From NCBI GenBank assembly GCA_030015575.1, contig JASDDO010000006.1, forward strand, positions 375,246,137-375,310,136: 64,000 nucleotides of DNA. The letters run 5' to 3'. The notes under the pieces were generated by a model, which did not search any database, was not told the DNA's origin, and saw only the letters and a program-made list of their open reading frames with translations. A program made the position numbers and the translations under genes. Shown here piece after piece: positions 1 to 10,480 of the stretch (its first letter is position 1; each line of letters opens with the position of its first letter). Origin of the DNA: Agapanthus africanus. Taxonomy: Eukaryota > Streptophyta > Magnoliopsida > Asparagales > Amaryllidaceae.

Positions 1-648
1 TTCAAAACACACGTCATTTATTGGTTCGGCACTCCGAACGGATTATCTCGGATAATGGGTTGGCCTACAGAAGTCACAAAATCAGCCGCTTCGCACGGCA
101 GCATAATATAGACTAGAGATACTCTTCGGTCTATAATCCCTGAGCTAACGGTCTAGCTGAGGCTTTCAACAAAACCTTGACAAAGATCATAAAGAAGACG
201 GTGTCAAAAAATAAAAAAGGACTGGCATGAGAGACTGCATGAAGCTCTCTGGACGTATCGAACAACGTTCAATACGACCACGAACACAACGCCATTCGCG
301 TTGGTATTCGGCACAGAAGTGGTACCCCCTCGAGATAGAGCTACCCTCTCTACGATTGGCGGTTCATTACGAGCTAACAGACGAAGAAAATGCCCATCTT
401 CGACTTGAGGAGCTCGATGCCCTTGATGAAACTCGTCTCATGGCGCAGCAAAACCTAGAGGCTTACAAAGCAAGGATGACGCGCTCATACGAAAGACTAA
501 CTAGGCCGAAAACATTCCGCCAAGGCAAACTTGTGCTAGTTGTCAAAAGACCTATGACCCCCAATCGTGCCAAACGGGGGAAATTCGAGCTGAACTATGA
601 AGGCCCATACATCATAGATAAGGTCTACCAAGGTGGGGCCTACCTACT
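1..648 (+). pseudogene. Tat-lineage Ty3/gypsy pol: integrase core end and C-terminal domain (5' piece)
   Basis: End of a retrotransposon pol gene that would insert element cDNA into the host genome. Reading + with frameshifts, the first 100 bases give an integrase-core motif (ERIISDNG); near 145-170 comes the ANGLAEAFNKT stretch that holds the catalytic Glu of the DDE triad. From about 470 to 640 there is the C-terminal signature (MTRSYERL, then GKFELNYEGPYII and GGAYLL). An in-frame TGA precedes ANGLAEAF, and single-base shifts occur near 215 and 325, so it is dead. The frame is cut at 648 by a solo LTR and resumes at 3801. The upstream part of pol lies outside the window. Assignment to the Tat/Ogre clade rests on these motifs plus the downstream antisense gene. 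Confidence 0.85.
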
Positions 649-3600
649 TGTAACATCCTAGTTCATTTATACCAATTCTAGTTCTCGTATTTCCTTAATT
701 GTGGTATTTTCCTGATTTATCGTGTTTTGGGTGCGAATTGTATTTTACATTTTACATTGCATTCGACCCGACCCGCTTGCTTGAACCTATTTGATTCATA
801 TTTATAGATTACCCTGAGTTGTTATATAGACACGTGCATCTCATGTATACTGTATACTGGCATTTTACCTGGCATTGCATATTTTACCATATAACATTTT
901 AGGTCATGTAAAATAATTTAAAATTGCATTTCAAAGCCTGCATGATACCCCTAACCCCGTGGTAGCATCCGCGCATCTTGTTCTCATCCCGTTCAGTGAA
1001 ACGAACGTGTTTGGATGGCTACGCGCATGTACGTGCATCCGTTCTTGGGGGTATGCATTTTCGTTACCTGAGCATTCATTTTGAATTTTGAAAGTCGCAC
1101 ATATTTTTCGTATTTTAAATCTGAATTTTTAGACCCGACCCAGGCGCGTTTTGAAATATTTTTGTATCCCGCCAAAATCAATTTATTTAATTTTAAAATT
1201 TAGTTTAAATATTTTCATATTTCATTAACAAACTGAAACCTTTTATCTAAAATTTTAAATCTAAAAATCTTTTAAAATTTTAAATCTAATTTCCTAACAA
1301 ACTAACAACTCCTTTCTCTTTCTCTCTCTCTTCTGCATATATATATTTATATATATTTTATTTAGTTAATTTTTCTTTCCTTATTTAATACACAACCTCT
1401 TCTTCTTACTTCTTCTTCTTCTTTCTTCTTTCTTTTTCTTGATCTTGTTTCTTGATTCTGGTGATCACCGCCGGAGCCGTGCTCGTCGCCGACGATCCGA
1501 GTGATCCAGTGAATGTACCTGACTTGCGTGATCACCCTCGTGCGTTGTTTGGAACCGTTCCGTGTACCGTGCGCGCGTCGCGACATTTCGCCGACGAAGG
1601 ACGTTCCGTACACATCCGTTCTTGTTCCGTCTAGGCAAGTTAATCTTGCTACATGCTATATAATTCATTTTATACCTATTTAAATAAATAACATACCTAT
1701 AGTTTAAATCTAGTGCCCCATGTTTAATTTTATAACGTTTCGATGTTCCGTTTGCATCCGTTTATATCATATTAAATCTAGATCATGAAAACTTATCTCG
1801 TGACATACTAGATTACATTATACTGCATCCATATCATTTAAAATATATATCGTCGTAATATTTCTTATTATTATCTTTAATTAGTTTATAATCTGCATTT
1901 TATAATATTATACATTTGAAAATATTATAGTTTACACATGAAACGTCGTTGAAAAGCGGATACGACAAATCTGAAATTTACTGTACACCTTACCTTATAA
2001 AATTCATTATAAATCATAGAAAAATCATTAATATACGTTCTTTAGTTCGTTACGAAGATAACTCAGAATACTATAACTCTATGAAATATTTCCTTGCAAA
2101 ATAAATTGTTTAAATAACGTAAAATGCAAATGAAAATGTCTCTAAACTGCTGTCCAGTGAAATTCCAGCAGCAAACTTTCAACTTCGAATGTTCATAGCT
2201 TTTTGTAGGGACAACCTAAGATGCTTATACTTATAAAACTGAAAACCTTATTGAATTATCTTTGTTTTGGTATAAGACACGTCCCTTTTGGAGAACGTTT
2301 GTTATTTTTAAGCTATTTTACAAATTAGGGCGACGCTGAATTTCTGAACGGAACTTTCTTGTGCATGGTTAATCAATACCACTTTTATAGTTATTAATCG
2401 CTTTGAATATACTATCCATATTAATATTATTATATCAATATTTATATCACATATTGCTTAGTTGTACATCCCACATTACCATTTTATAGTTTTATAACTT
2501 TTCGGATACCCGTTTGCATCCATCGCATTTAAGATACATATAATTGCATCCATAGATCACATTACTACATAATACTGTGATATTAACACTCCATGTTTAA
2601 TAAATTGCATCCTAATTAATATTGGAACTATAAATGTAACCCTAATCAATAACTGTGCATCCATATCCTTGAAATTATATCTATTTGCATATCATATTAC
2701 ATGTTCCAGTTTATTGTTCTGATAGTACCCATGCTTGTTTATTTATACACATGCTTATGTTAGTTTGATTATGAGCACCCACATGACATCTTGTGCTTCC
2801 TGACATGACCTGTTACACTTCCTACTTGACATGACATGGTACCGTACACTCTTGACATGACATGATATCTAAATACACAACTCGACTTGACCTGATGTAC
2901 CATGGCTTTACCTGTTACCTGATCTTGTGTATAATGCCAACAAACCTGACTTGTAGTCCTTACGGACCGTTCCTGTTGTCTATCCAGACAAACCTGCTCT
3001 TACCTGATCCTGTGTTGGCATTAGTTCTTAATTAAGTAATACCTGACTTGAACACATAACTTGGGGGTATGGGGAAATCAATGATAAAACCTGACTTGTA
3101 ACTCGACAGTGTACTACCTTACTGATCAGTTTTAGAGGCTAGGCCAGCCTTGCGATGATGCTGCTAACATCATTCATCTGTACATATTTCCTGTTTTAGT
3201 GCCTAGCGGCATGTCTCGGATTCAGCCCGAGAATTTTGACCGTGGTCCCGGGTATGCACGGGATACTATTGAGTTACATCGATGATTCATCAAATTGATT
3301 TCAAAGACTTGAGAGTAGATAACCCAATAGAACAGTTTAGTTTACCCACTGCACACTACCCTTCACTGCCCTGATTTACATTACTGTTACATCTGCTTTT
3401 CATTCATGATTATATCTGCATTGCCTGTTACCCTGTTTATATTTTATTGCTTGATGACATGACGCGCTGACGTCTGGGTTTTGCATGGCCCAGATTCTTC
3501 TACCTCGTTGCAGACAGATCAGGAGTATTGCCGCTGTTAGACGAGCGGTGAAGTTCCTGTCGGTATGTAGTTTCACTTCCAGGTGGTTCATTTATTGTAT

Positions 3601-3800
3601 CTTTTGGCTTCTGCATATTGTTATTTCTTGACTCTTTTACTCTGACTTATGGATATATACTAGATAGTTGGTTTACTTTCCTGTTCTTGATATCTCTACA
3701 GCCGTAATGTGACTGTGGAAGAATTTTTCCTATCCACAGGTAGCATGGTTGGCTATGTCACGTGCCCATCTTAGCGTACTCTGGGAAGCGGGGCGTGACA
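649..3800 (+). mobile_element. Solo LTR, 3152 bp, chromovirus (Tekay/Del) type
   Basis: Begins TGTAACATCC and ends GGGGCGTGACA. It is flanked by a perfect 5-bp TSD, CTACT at 644-648 and 3801-3805. Removing the insert and one TSD copy restores the integrase reading frame, which independently proves the boundaries. No internal coding region is present, so this is a solo LTR left by LTR-LTR recombination. Termini resemble the sense strand of the Del LTR in this window (starts TGTAA, ends GCGGGGTGTGACA), which sets the + orientation and suggests a related chromovirus. Contents: AT-rich sequence, a TATA/CT-rich zone near 1310-1440, a GC-richer stretch at 1450-1640, and otherwise nothing recognisable. 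Confidence 0.88.
1310..1440 (+). promoter_or_regulatory. Candidate core promoter and CT-rich leader of the solo LTR
   Basis: A CT run is followed by alternating AT sequence (1338-1360) with TATATATTTATATATAT, then a pyrimidine-rich tract (CTTCTT repeats, 1390-1440) and GC-richer DNA. That order fits a TATA box and a plant-like CT-rich 5' leader. It lies about 690 bp into the LTR, close to the TATA position in the Del LTR (about 560 bp in). Low-complexity composition alone could explain it. Confidence 0.35.
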
Positions 3801-3875
3801 CTACTCATGGATATGCATGGCGAAAGACCCTTTCGGCGAATAAACGGCTGGCTCCTTAAGAAATACTACGCCTGA
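3801..3875 (+). pseudogene. Tat pol: last codons of integrase (3' piece)
   Basis: After the second TSD copy (3801-3805) the integrase frame broken at 648 continues for about 20 codons and ends at TGA 3873-3875. The tail is basic and hydrophobic (motif WLLKKYY), usual for the end of plant Ty3/gypsy integrases of this clade. There is no chromodomain, as expected for Tat. It is too short to recognise without the flanking piece; the support is frame continuity across the solo LTR. Confidence 0.75.
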
Positions 3876-4217
3876 CGAGTCACGGCCCGGGTCAATGATA
3901 GATGACATGCCTATGTCCGCTCGCTATCTTCCCGAGTCCAAACTCTATAAGTAGTATCCGGCGAAATCTCGCCTCAAAACTCCCACGGCCCGAAATGTCC
4001 TGAAACTAGCTACGGACCGAAACGTCTTTAAACTATTACGAACCGCAGCATCCTTAGGCTAACGCGGCAAAAAAAAACAAAACAAAAAAATGGTACATCC
4101 ATAACCAAAATAGGCACGGATGAAAACCCGAAATGGCTCCGTGAGTAAAAACAGCAGGGCAACCGGCGAGTTTGTGAAAACCCGAAAGATCGCAGACTCG
4201 TAAAAAATTCATGCACA

Positions 4218-4385
4218 CTTGCAAGGTCCTCTCGACTTTGTAAGGAGAAATACCTGCGTGAGATCCTTACGACTCACAAGGGAGCAACACACTTAGGGAT
4301 CCCTACGATTCCTAGGGAGAAATTACACTTACGAGATCCTCACGACTCGTAACGAGAATTCCCTTATGAGACGCTCACGGCTCAT
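4218..4385. repeat. Hairpin array A: five short stem-loops, conserved loop, different arms
   Basis: Five units 30-45 bp apart, each an inverted repeat around a loop close to ATCCTYACGA. GTGAG/CTCAC (4258-4277) and TTACGAG/CTCGTAA (4329-4352) are perfect. CTTAGGGAT/ATTCCTAGG (about 4292-4315) pairs with G-U wobbles. ATGAG/CTCAT is at 4366-4385. The first unit (CTTGCAAG, 4218-4243) is imperfect. The arms differ between units but remain self-complementary. Confidence 0.8.
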
Positions 4386-4562
4386 GTGATACAAAAGCCT
4401 TAAGCTACAGGGATCTGAACCTATTCTTAAGCTATCACATTCCCCAGTTTGCCCTACAAACGGTCTAATATTGACCCTTGTATACAATTCATGGGCACAA
4501 ATAAACGTTCCCTCACCAAGTCCTACCAACGACAAGGAATGTCCTCATGTGGTGAACAACAC

Positions 4563-4725
4563 TTGTAAATCCTCTCGACTTATAATGAGAAAACACTCTT
4601 GTAAGATCCTTACGACTTATAAGAGAACATACACTTAGGAATCCTCATGACTCCTAAGGAGAAAACACACCTGCGAGATCATCACCCGTAGGTAGAAACA
4701 TCTTTATGAGACCCTTACGGCTCAT
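4563..4725. repeat. Hairpin array B
   Basis: Second copy of the module. TTGTAA/TTATAA (about 4564-4584), CTTGTAAG/CTTATAAG (4598-4623, one G-U), CTTAGGA/TCCTAAG (4634-4658, perfect), a decayed CTGCGAG unit (about 4671-4695) and ATGAG/CTCAT (about 4705-4725). The order of arm types matches array A, so whole arrays were duplicated. A tail follows at 4736-4777 with CTTAG/CTAAG outer and ACAGG/CCTGT inner arms. Confidence 0.78.
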
Positions 4726-4984
4726 GAAGTCAAAAGCCTTAGTCGACAGGATCCTAACCCTGTTTGCTAAGCCACCTTTGTTCGAATCGAAAAAGGAAAA
4801 TGATGATTCGCTCCCGGCAATACCCTAGTTGTATCGATGCTGATGCCTAAATCGGTAACAAATTCTAAGTCATTTCACGGCAAATGATGATTCGCTCCTG
4901 GCAATATTGCATTCGCAACAATGCTGATGCTAAGTTTGGTATCAGGTCTTGAGCGCCATACTCGCAAAAAAATCGGCAAGCCAA

Positions 4985-5215
4985 AAATGCATATGAAATA
5001 GCCGAAATGATGTGGCAACTCGCAATAAAAATCAGCGAGTAAAATATATGCATACAAAAATAGCCAAAATGATTGGGCAACTCGCAATAAAAAGCGGCGA
5101 GTAAAGAAAAAGAAAAAATAGCCGAAATGATTGGGCACCGCGAAAAATAGCCCAAATGATTGGGCAATCGCGACTTTCGCGATATAAAAAGCTGAAATGA
5201 TAGAGCGTCGCGGAA
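4985..5215. repeat. Degenerate tandem repeat, core ATAGCCGAAATGATTGGGCA
   Basis: Five copies of the core at variable spacing (about 30-60 bp). Each core is followed by a small inverted repeat such as ACTCGC...GCGAGT or ATCGCGACTTTCGCGAT. Longer purine-rich spacers separate the first copies. Open frames on the minus strand here are by-products of the repeat. Confidence 0.7.
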
Positions 5216-5487
5216 AGAAATAAAGAAAAAATAAAAGAATGAAACTTTTGCCCTGTGAGTCCATACTGACCCCCGTATACAATCCATGGACATAAACGAA
5301 AAGGGAACCACATTTCCACACCAGACTCAGTCAAAGGGAGAGTCAGATCTCGACGACAACATCTACAGCCTAGAGATCAGTAACGGCGTTCCTCCTCATT
5401 CCAGCAGGATATGGACGCGGCACCACCAATCGGAGCCACGGCAATGTTCCTGGTTCTAAGACTCCACGGTTCACAGACAACCTAGAG

Positions 5488-5704
5488 TCAACCCTGACAC
5501 CACAGAAAGCGGAGAAAATCAAACCCGACACCGCAGAAAGCGGAGCAAGTCAACCCCGACACCGCAGAAAGCGGAGCAAGTCAACCCCGGCACCGCAGAA
5601 AGCGGAGAAAGTCAAACCCGGCACCGTAGAAAGCGGAGCTAGTCAACCCCGGCACCGCAGAAAGCGGAGCAACTCAACCCCGACACCGCAGAAGGCGAAG
5701 CCAG
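5488..5704. repeat. 31-bp tandem repeat, seven units
   Basis: Seven consecutive units of exactly 31 bp, each built on TCAACCCCGACACCGCAGAA and continuing AGCGGAGCAAG. They differ by a few substitutions and no indels. Every unit contains CCGC-AGAAA-GCGG or a close variant, a 4-bp stem with a 5-nt loop. GC-rich against AT-richer surroundings. Confidence 0.9.
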
Positions 5705-5878
5705 TCAACCAATAATCCCTCGATTCGTCTCGACTCGAAGGAGAAAGCCTTAGACAATGGGGATAAAGACCTGTTTCCTAAGCATTGGGACCCTGCAAGT
5801 TGCCCCAAGATGGGCCATTGTATACTATTCATGGGTCACACTCTCCAAAGTCGAATCGCGACAAGGAGGGAACAACCA

Positions 5879-6051
5879 CTTACGAGTCCTCTTAACTTGT
5901 AAAAGGGAAAAATTCTCTTGTGAGATCCTTACGACTCTCGAGAGAAAATATGCACTTAGGAATCCTCATGATTCCTAAGGAGAAATTACACCTACGAGAT
6001 CCTCTTGACTCGTAGGGAGAAAAGTCCTTATGAGACCCTCATGGCTCATAA
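5879..6051. repeat. Hairpin array C, best preserved
   Basis: Third copy of the module. TTACGAG/CTTGTAA (5880-5901, one wobble), a weak CTTGTGAG unit (about 5918-5943), CTTAGGAAT/ATTCCTAAG (5955-5979, perfect 9-bp arms), CCTACGAG/CTCGTAGG (5991-6016, perfect 8-bp arms, loop ATCCTCTTGA) and TTATGAG/CTCATAA (6028-6051, perfect 7-bp arms). A CTTAG/CTAAG tail follows at about 6062-6095; another copy of the tail precedes the array at 5745-5790. Confidence 0.85.
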
Positions 6052-6332
6052 AGTTGAAAATTCTTAGGCAGCAAACCTGAACCTGTTTCCTAAGCCATCG
6101 CTACCTTACAAAGAGATTAAGATGGACTGCTATCTACTATCTACATGCCACATTTGCTAAAGTAACATGCCAATGACACATCGAAGAAAAGAAAGCGATA
6201 GTACAAGATAAAAAAATGTGTCTTTTATTCATGAGTTCAATTGAGTACAAGATACATCATATAAAAGAATAAAAAAAATGAATGAATGCATGTTATTCAT
6301 AGATTACAAATTTTCAGTCGATACAAAGGCGG

Positions 6333-9300
6333 CTACTGAGAAGGAGGCATCTTCAGTAAGTCAGTAAGCCGCTCGCGCACTCTTCTCAACTCCTTTTCAT
6401 GGTCAGCCACCGCAGCCAACTCCGCTTCAATTTGAGCCCGTTGCCGCAAACAGGATGAAAGTTTCTCATCAATTTCCTACTGACCAGCTTCGCAACTCTG
6501 CGTATCCTGCTCAGTGAAGTCGAGCTTCTGCCTCAGTACCAGCCCGTCAGAAATACATCACTGGAGATTGTCAAAGATAGCTTTCAGCTGCGCAGCATTC
6601 GCTTCGACGTGGGCATGCAATTGGAAAGACTCGATGGAAGCCGCCTCATGTTCCTTCCGTCTCAGGGTCTCTTCTTGTTCAAAATGATGAAGGAAAGGAA
6701 CACTCTGCTCAACCCATGCAGCCCGCTAGGAGTTCAAAGCCGATACTTCTGGAGCGGGACGCTTGAGCTCAATCTCATGCAGGAAAGCCTCGATCTTTCT
6801 GCAGTAATTAACCTAAGACTCGACGACACCTCCATCATGGAAGTTCACGAGCGTCGCCAGCATAGGATTAACCTCGGCAGCAAAGTCTGCAGCAAATGCG
6901 AGGGCCTCGGCGTCAAGATCCTCGACGAACTCGCTCAACATTCGAAGGCTAGTCACAGCACCCCTGGAAGATGGGCGTTTGGCAAAGGGCTCTGCCGACA
7001 TTAGGATGCGAGACTCCAAGGGAGCTGGAGCCAGCGCGATTGCTGCAAAACAAACTATGGTCAAATGTCGACTCGGAAGGTAAAGAGAATACACGAGCGA
7101 TGGAGTCTACTATACCGATTATGGCAGATGGCAAAATTGGGAGTACTGGAAGTGTGGCTATCCCCTCGTCTCCTCCTCCGATCCGTGACGCTGCGATCAA
7201 TATAAAGAAGACTTAGCAACAGTACGTCTATTCATAAAAGAAAGAAAGAAACAATAGCTGAAAGACATACTAACCAAAACCAGCGGGCGGAGCGACTTCC
7301 GACTGGAAGGAGAAATGCGGGTTCAGCACCTGGTATAAATGGTCAAAAAGGACTCTTGCAGAGTTGCGACAATATACGGTCAGTACAAGGAAGACGGTGT
7401 TTATAGTTCAACTAAATAAATCGCGAATCTATACCTTCCAGCATTTCGGAGGACATAGGAGAAGGCGAAGGAGCAACAACCGTCATGGCGGCGACCGGAG
7501 GTGCTTCAGATGGTACAATCTCAGTGTTCGCAGCACTTACAAACAAAACATCGTCAGGAGAAGCTGAACGAAATTGTGAAATAAAAAGAACAGTGACTCA
7601 AGACTTACCTGACGGGTCACCAACCAAAGCCGCGACGGAAGCATCACCAGGCATAGCGGCTTCTTCGCTCTCCCTCAGAGGAGTAGTTTCTGTGCCCATG
7701 GCTTCATCACCTGATTCGACAAAGGCCGTCATGAAACCCGTGATGCCCGCCGATACCAGGGAGCCACAAGGGGAAAGAGCGGTGGTTTGGGCAATCCCAG
7801 ACTCCCGAAAGAGAGTAGCCACTTCAGGCTCTGTGGTCGCCATCGTCTAGCCTGCCATCTCATCGCCAGGACTTGGCCCTGCGGGTTATGATGTATAAGA
7901 ATTTGCAGATCGAGTTCTAATAAAAAAGGCCGGGCATTACGTTACCTTGCGAAAGATTCTCGGTTGCCTCCTGAGCCGCGCGCGCAACCTGTCTATAGGC
8001 GGTAGACAGGGCAGCTAGAGCACCATATGACGGAATAGTGACAGATGGAGTGGTGCGTGAGCCTGCACCTATAGCCAAAGCGGCATCACGTTCCTTCACT
8101 GCGCGCTTCCTGCGCTTCCTTTCAGTTTGGGCCATGAGAGCTGATCTCCTCAAGACCTCCGTCAAAGGGACATCGTCGTCCGAACCAGGCTCTGTCTCTG
8201 GAGCCGTCACAGCGTCTGTCATCGGCTGCTTTAGCGAAGCCTCCTGCGGTAATGTTGGAGGAGCTGGGGCCACAATAGCTGGCTTTGGAAGTGTCGCCGC
8301 ATCACCACTGGGGATCGGAACCGCACTCGGGATAACCTGAGTCAAGGTAGTCCCTGCAATAAAATAAATGAAAGGGTTAGAGCACGAATAAAGAAAAAAG
8401 GAATGAAGGCACAATGAACTGAATTATACCAAGACCCAAGGAAGCGCGGAGCCTCTCTTCCTCTTCGAAAGTCTAGATGGAAGCCGCGAGGGCCTCTTCG
8501 GCAGAAATACCTGTTGAAAAAAAAGACATTAGTAAAAGCATAATAATAAGGAAGGAATGAACACAGAAAGATACGACTGAAGTATACCTGACTTCGCAAT
8601 GGTGATTAGCGCCGCTTCTTCGCGAGCCAGTCGCTCGGAAACCAGAAGGGCAGCCTGGAGATCGGAATGATCCGCAGGCACGATAAATAAAATCTCATTG
8701 GTCCCATACTCGCACAAACCCTCGCTGTAAGGAGCATGTGGCTCCTGGCTGAGTACAACGTCAGAAGAAAAAAGCGATTTCTTCTTTTTCTATGAGTGAG
8801 CGCCGGCAGCCGATGACAGGAGCTTGCGCTTGGCGGGCAATTTTGGGCGACGAGTCCCGATCTCTGTACCCGTTCCAGACTCCGGGGACGCTGCCGCTAT
8901 CGCTTCTACAGGAACACGGGGTAGAGGCTTATCAGGAAAGGCGCGCTGGACCACAACCGCAGCAGCTTCTCTTAAGGAAGGACAAACGGTGGTCCGTCGT
9001 TTTAAGGGGGCAGTTGGATTACCAGCAGGGACTGCACCCTTGCGATCGAGCAATAACAACTTTTCTTCCCTAATAACAGCACTCGTCGCATGCGAGTACC
9101 ACGCCAAATATGCGTTCGAGATTTTCGGAACGCAGCTCGGCTCACTAATAAAAAAGTTAGACCCAGTGTTTAGCCGCATGAAATGGTGCAGCGCGCTGCG
9201 GATACCCTCTTCTGTAGCAACCGGCTCAGCTAAAAAGGCCTCTAGCGGGACACCCTGGTCATAGCTCAACTATTGAGCAAAACGGTGCAGGTTGTACCTC

Positions 9301-9650
9301 ATGAACAGCGCCGAGTCGTTATGCCTGAACACTAAAAAGCCCGGCCTGATTGAGTACAGATGCAGAATCTCCCAAGCCTTTAATGTAGAAGCCCCGTCTT
9401 TGAAGGTATTGCGCAGCGGCTGCACTGTTTTAGTGGATTCCTTGCCGATAGTTAGAACCTTGTCGACAAAGGTCATTCCATCCCCGACCATACGCGGGTG
9501 AAGGACAGGGCCCCGAGCCTCTCGCTGTGATGGATCTAAAGCAAAAGTGTCAACTAGGAACATGACCCGAGGAAAATTATAACTGTCGTAGAAACGGGAC
9601 CGTTTATGGACCTCGAAAGCGCCGAGCACATGAAGCTCAATCCACGACGT
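6333..9650 (-). pseudogene. Intron-containing antisense extra ORF (aORF-like) of the Tat element
   Basis: Gene antisense to pol; product function unknown. Eight exons read on minus: 9650-8588, 8510-8430, 8353-7946, 7878-7609, 7563-7435, 7329-7275, 7190-7116, 7042-6333. All seven introns begin GT and end AG (77, 76, 67, 45, 105, 84, 73 bp). Introns 1-5 and 7 fall in phase 1; intron 6 fits phase 1 if exon 6 has a 1-nt indel. Exon 1 encodes a globular region (motifs FYDSYNFPRV, AYLAWYSHATSAV). Exons 3-7 are Pro/Ala/Ser-rich with a basic patch (TERKRRKRAVKERD) in exon 3. Exon 8 is Glu/Lys/Leu-rich and likely coiled coil. Stops in frame are mostly TAG. The 5' end is cut at about 9650 against LTR sequence. 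Tat elements are known to carry antisense extra ORFs; a captured host gene is the alternative. Confidence 0.72.
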
Positions 9651-10329
9651 TAAACCAAAACCCTACAGACTATGATGTCTTTAAACCCTATGGACTATGA
9701 TGTCCTTAAACTCCATGGACTATGATGTCCTTAAACCCAATGGACCGTGATGTACCTAAACTAAAACGATAGAGCCCAAATGCTCTTTCATTGGATCTAA
9801 ATGATCCTAAAACCTTGTTAAGTAGATCTTAGTATAAAATTAGACTAACGTATCCTTAACAAATATTTAAGTTGATCTTAATCTCAAACGAGATTAACGA
9901 TCCTTAAATCAAACCAAACCCAAATCTAAGAAAATACAGATTTGGACTAATCCCCGCCCTACGGGCGACAACATAAATTAGTCTCCGTATACAATCCATG
10001 GGCAACCAAAAATAAAACAAACACACACGACACGAAGTGAACATCTGGAGCAGGAGAAAGTTGTTACCGCGATACGGTAACGTAATTAACTGCAGGGGAT
10101 TGCGCCTGCAGGGAAGAGCGTCCCCATAATAAAAAAAAACCCTCGCAAACGAGGGGGAATCTGACGAAGTCTGCTACAACGACCGCATCCATCCAAACCT
10201 CCGATACACGGTGCCATAAATCAACTTGGTATCTTTGGAGAGGTGGACGAATAAATCCAAATAGCATCTGCCCCCAAAATTCAGGCCAAACGTCCTAAAC
10301 GTCCCGGTCATATCTTTCGGCGGTAAACA
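9651..10329 (+). mobile_element. Tat-1 LTR remnant (downstream part) directly before the primer site
   Basis: Homologous to 59830-60461 of Tat-3: shared GAGCCCAAATGCTC, CCGTATACAATCCATGGGCA, and a CTGCAGG...CCTGCAG block that precedes ACGAGG sequence. Ends GGTAAACA at 10329, five bases before the primer-binding site. The upstream (promoter) half of the LTR is missing; the sequence is joined at about 9650 to the truncated antisense gene. Confidence 0.75.
9662..9761. repeat. 25-bp tandem repeat, four units
   Basis: Four consecutive 25-bp units built on CCTATGGACTATGATGTCCT followed by TAAAC. Related, more diverged units are at 3960-4050 and at 59827-59905 in Tat-3, so it is an LTR-associated repeat family. 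Confidence 0.85.
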
Positions 10330-10334
10330 GATTC

Positions 10335-10353
10335 TGGCACGCCCGGTGGGACC
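10335..10353 (+). promoter_or_regulatory. Putative primer-binding site, Tat-1
   Basis: TGGCACGCCCGGTGGGACC, five nucleotides after the LTR end (CA at 10328-10329). The identical 19-mer sits at the same place in Tat-2 (56794-56812, minus) and Tat-3 (60467-60485). Position, the TGG start and perfect conservation in three diverged copies argue for a tRNA primer site; I cannot name the tRNA. Confidence 0.75.
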
Positions 10354-10480
10354 TTTTTCTCTTTCCACTCCACACTCTGTGTGTCGTGTTTCGCGAACAA
10401 ATCGCAGTCTGCTATGGTTGACTATGGATTCGAGGCACTAAGATTTGGTGTCTTGCTCCCGTGCAGAGAAAAGAAGATCG

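Larger units (their letters stand above)
3876..6332. other. Non-coding, repeat-rich 3' region of Tat-1 between pol and the antisense gene
   Basis: No credible coding. It begins with degenerate copies of a unit related to TACGGACCGAAACGTCTTTAAA (3960-4050). It then holds three hairpin arrays, each accompanied by a tail with CTTAG/CTAAG arms (about 4398-4433, 4736-4777, 5745-5790, 6062-6095). The motif GTATACAATTCATGGGCA or close variants recurs at about 4480, 5275 and 5819. Further repeats lie at 4985-5215 and 5488-5704. Long tandem-repeat-bearing 3' untranslated regions are a known property of Tat/Ogre elements. Confidence 0.7.

Noticed and set aside
1452..1634. Short GC-rich frame in the solo LTR as a gene
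   Set aside because: 60 codons, no domain, open in several frames because of GC-rich composition downstream of the LTR promoter zone.
649..3800. DNA transposon or MITE (terminal TGTNAC similarity on both ends)
   Set aside because: Inverted similarity is limited to a few bases, as in any TG...CA LTR; the 5-bp TSD and match to Del LTR ends favour a solo LTR.
4865..5334. Overlapping 100-148 codon minus-strand frames
   Set aside because: Created by the 4985-5215 repeat; Phe-rich low-complexity product in several frames.
4218..6051. CRISPR-like appearance (constant core, variable flanks, regular spacing)
   Set aside because: Units are hairpins whose variable parts pair with each other; the setting is a plant retrotransposon and there are no cas genes.
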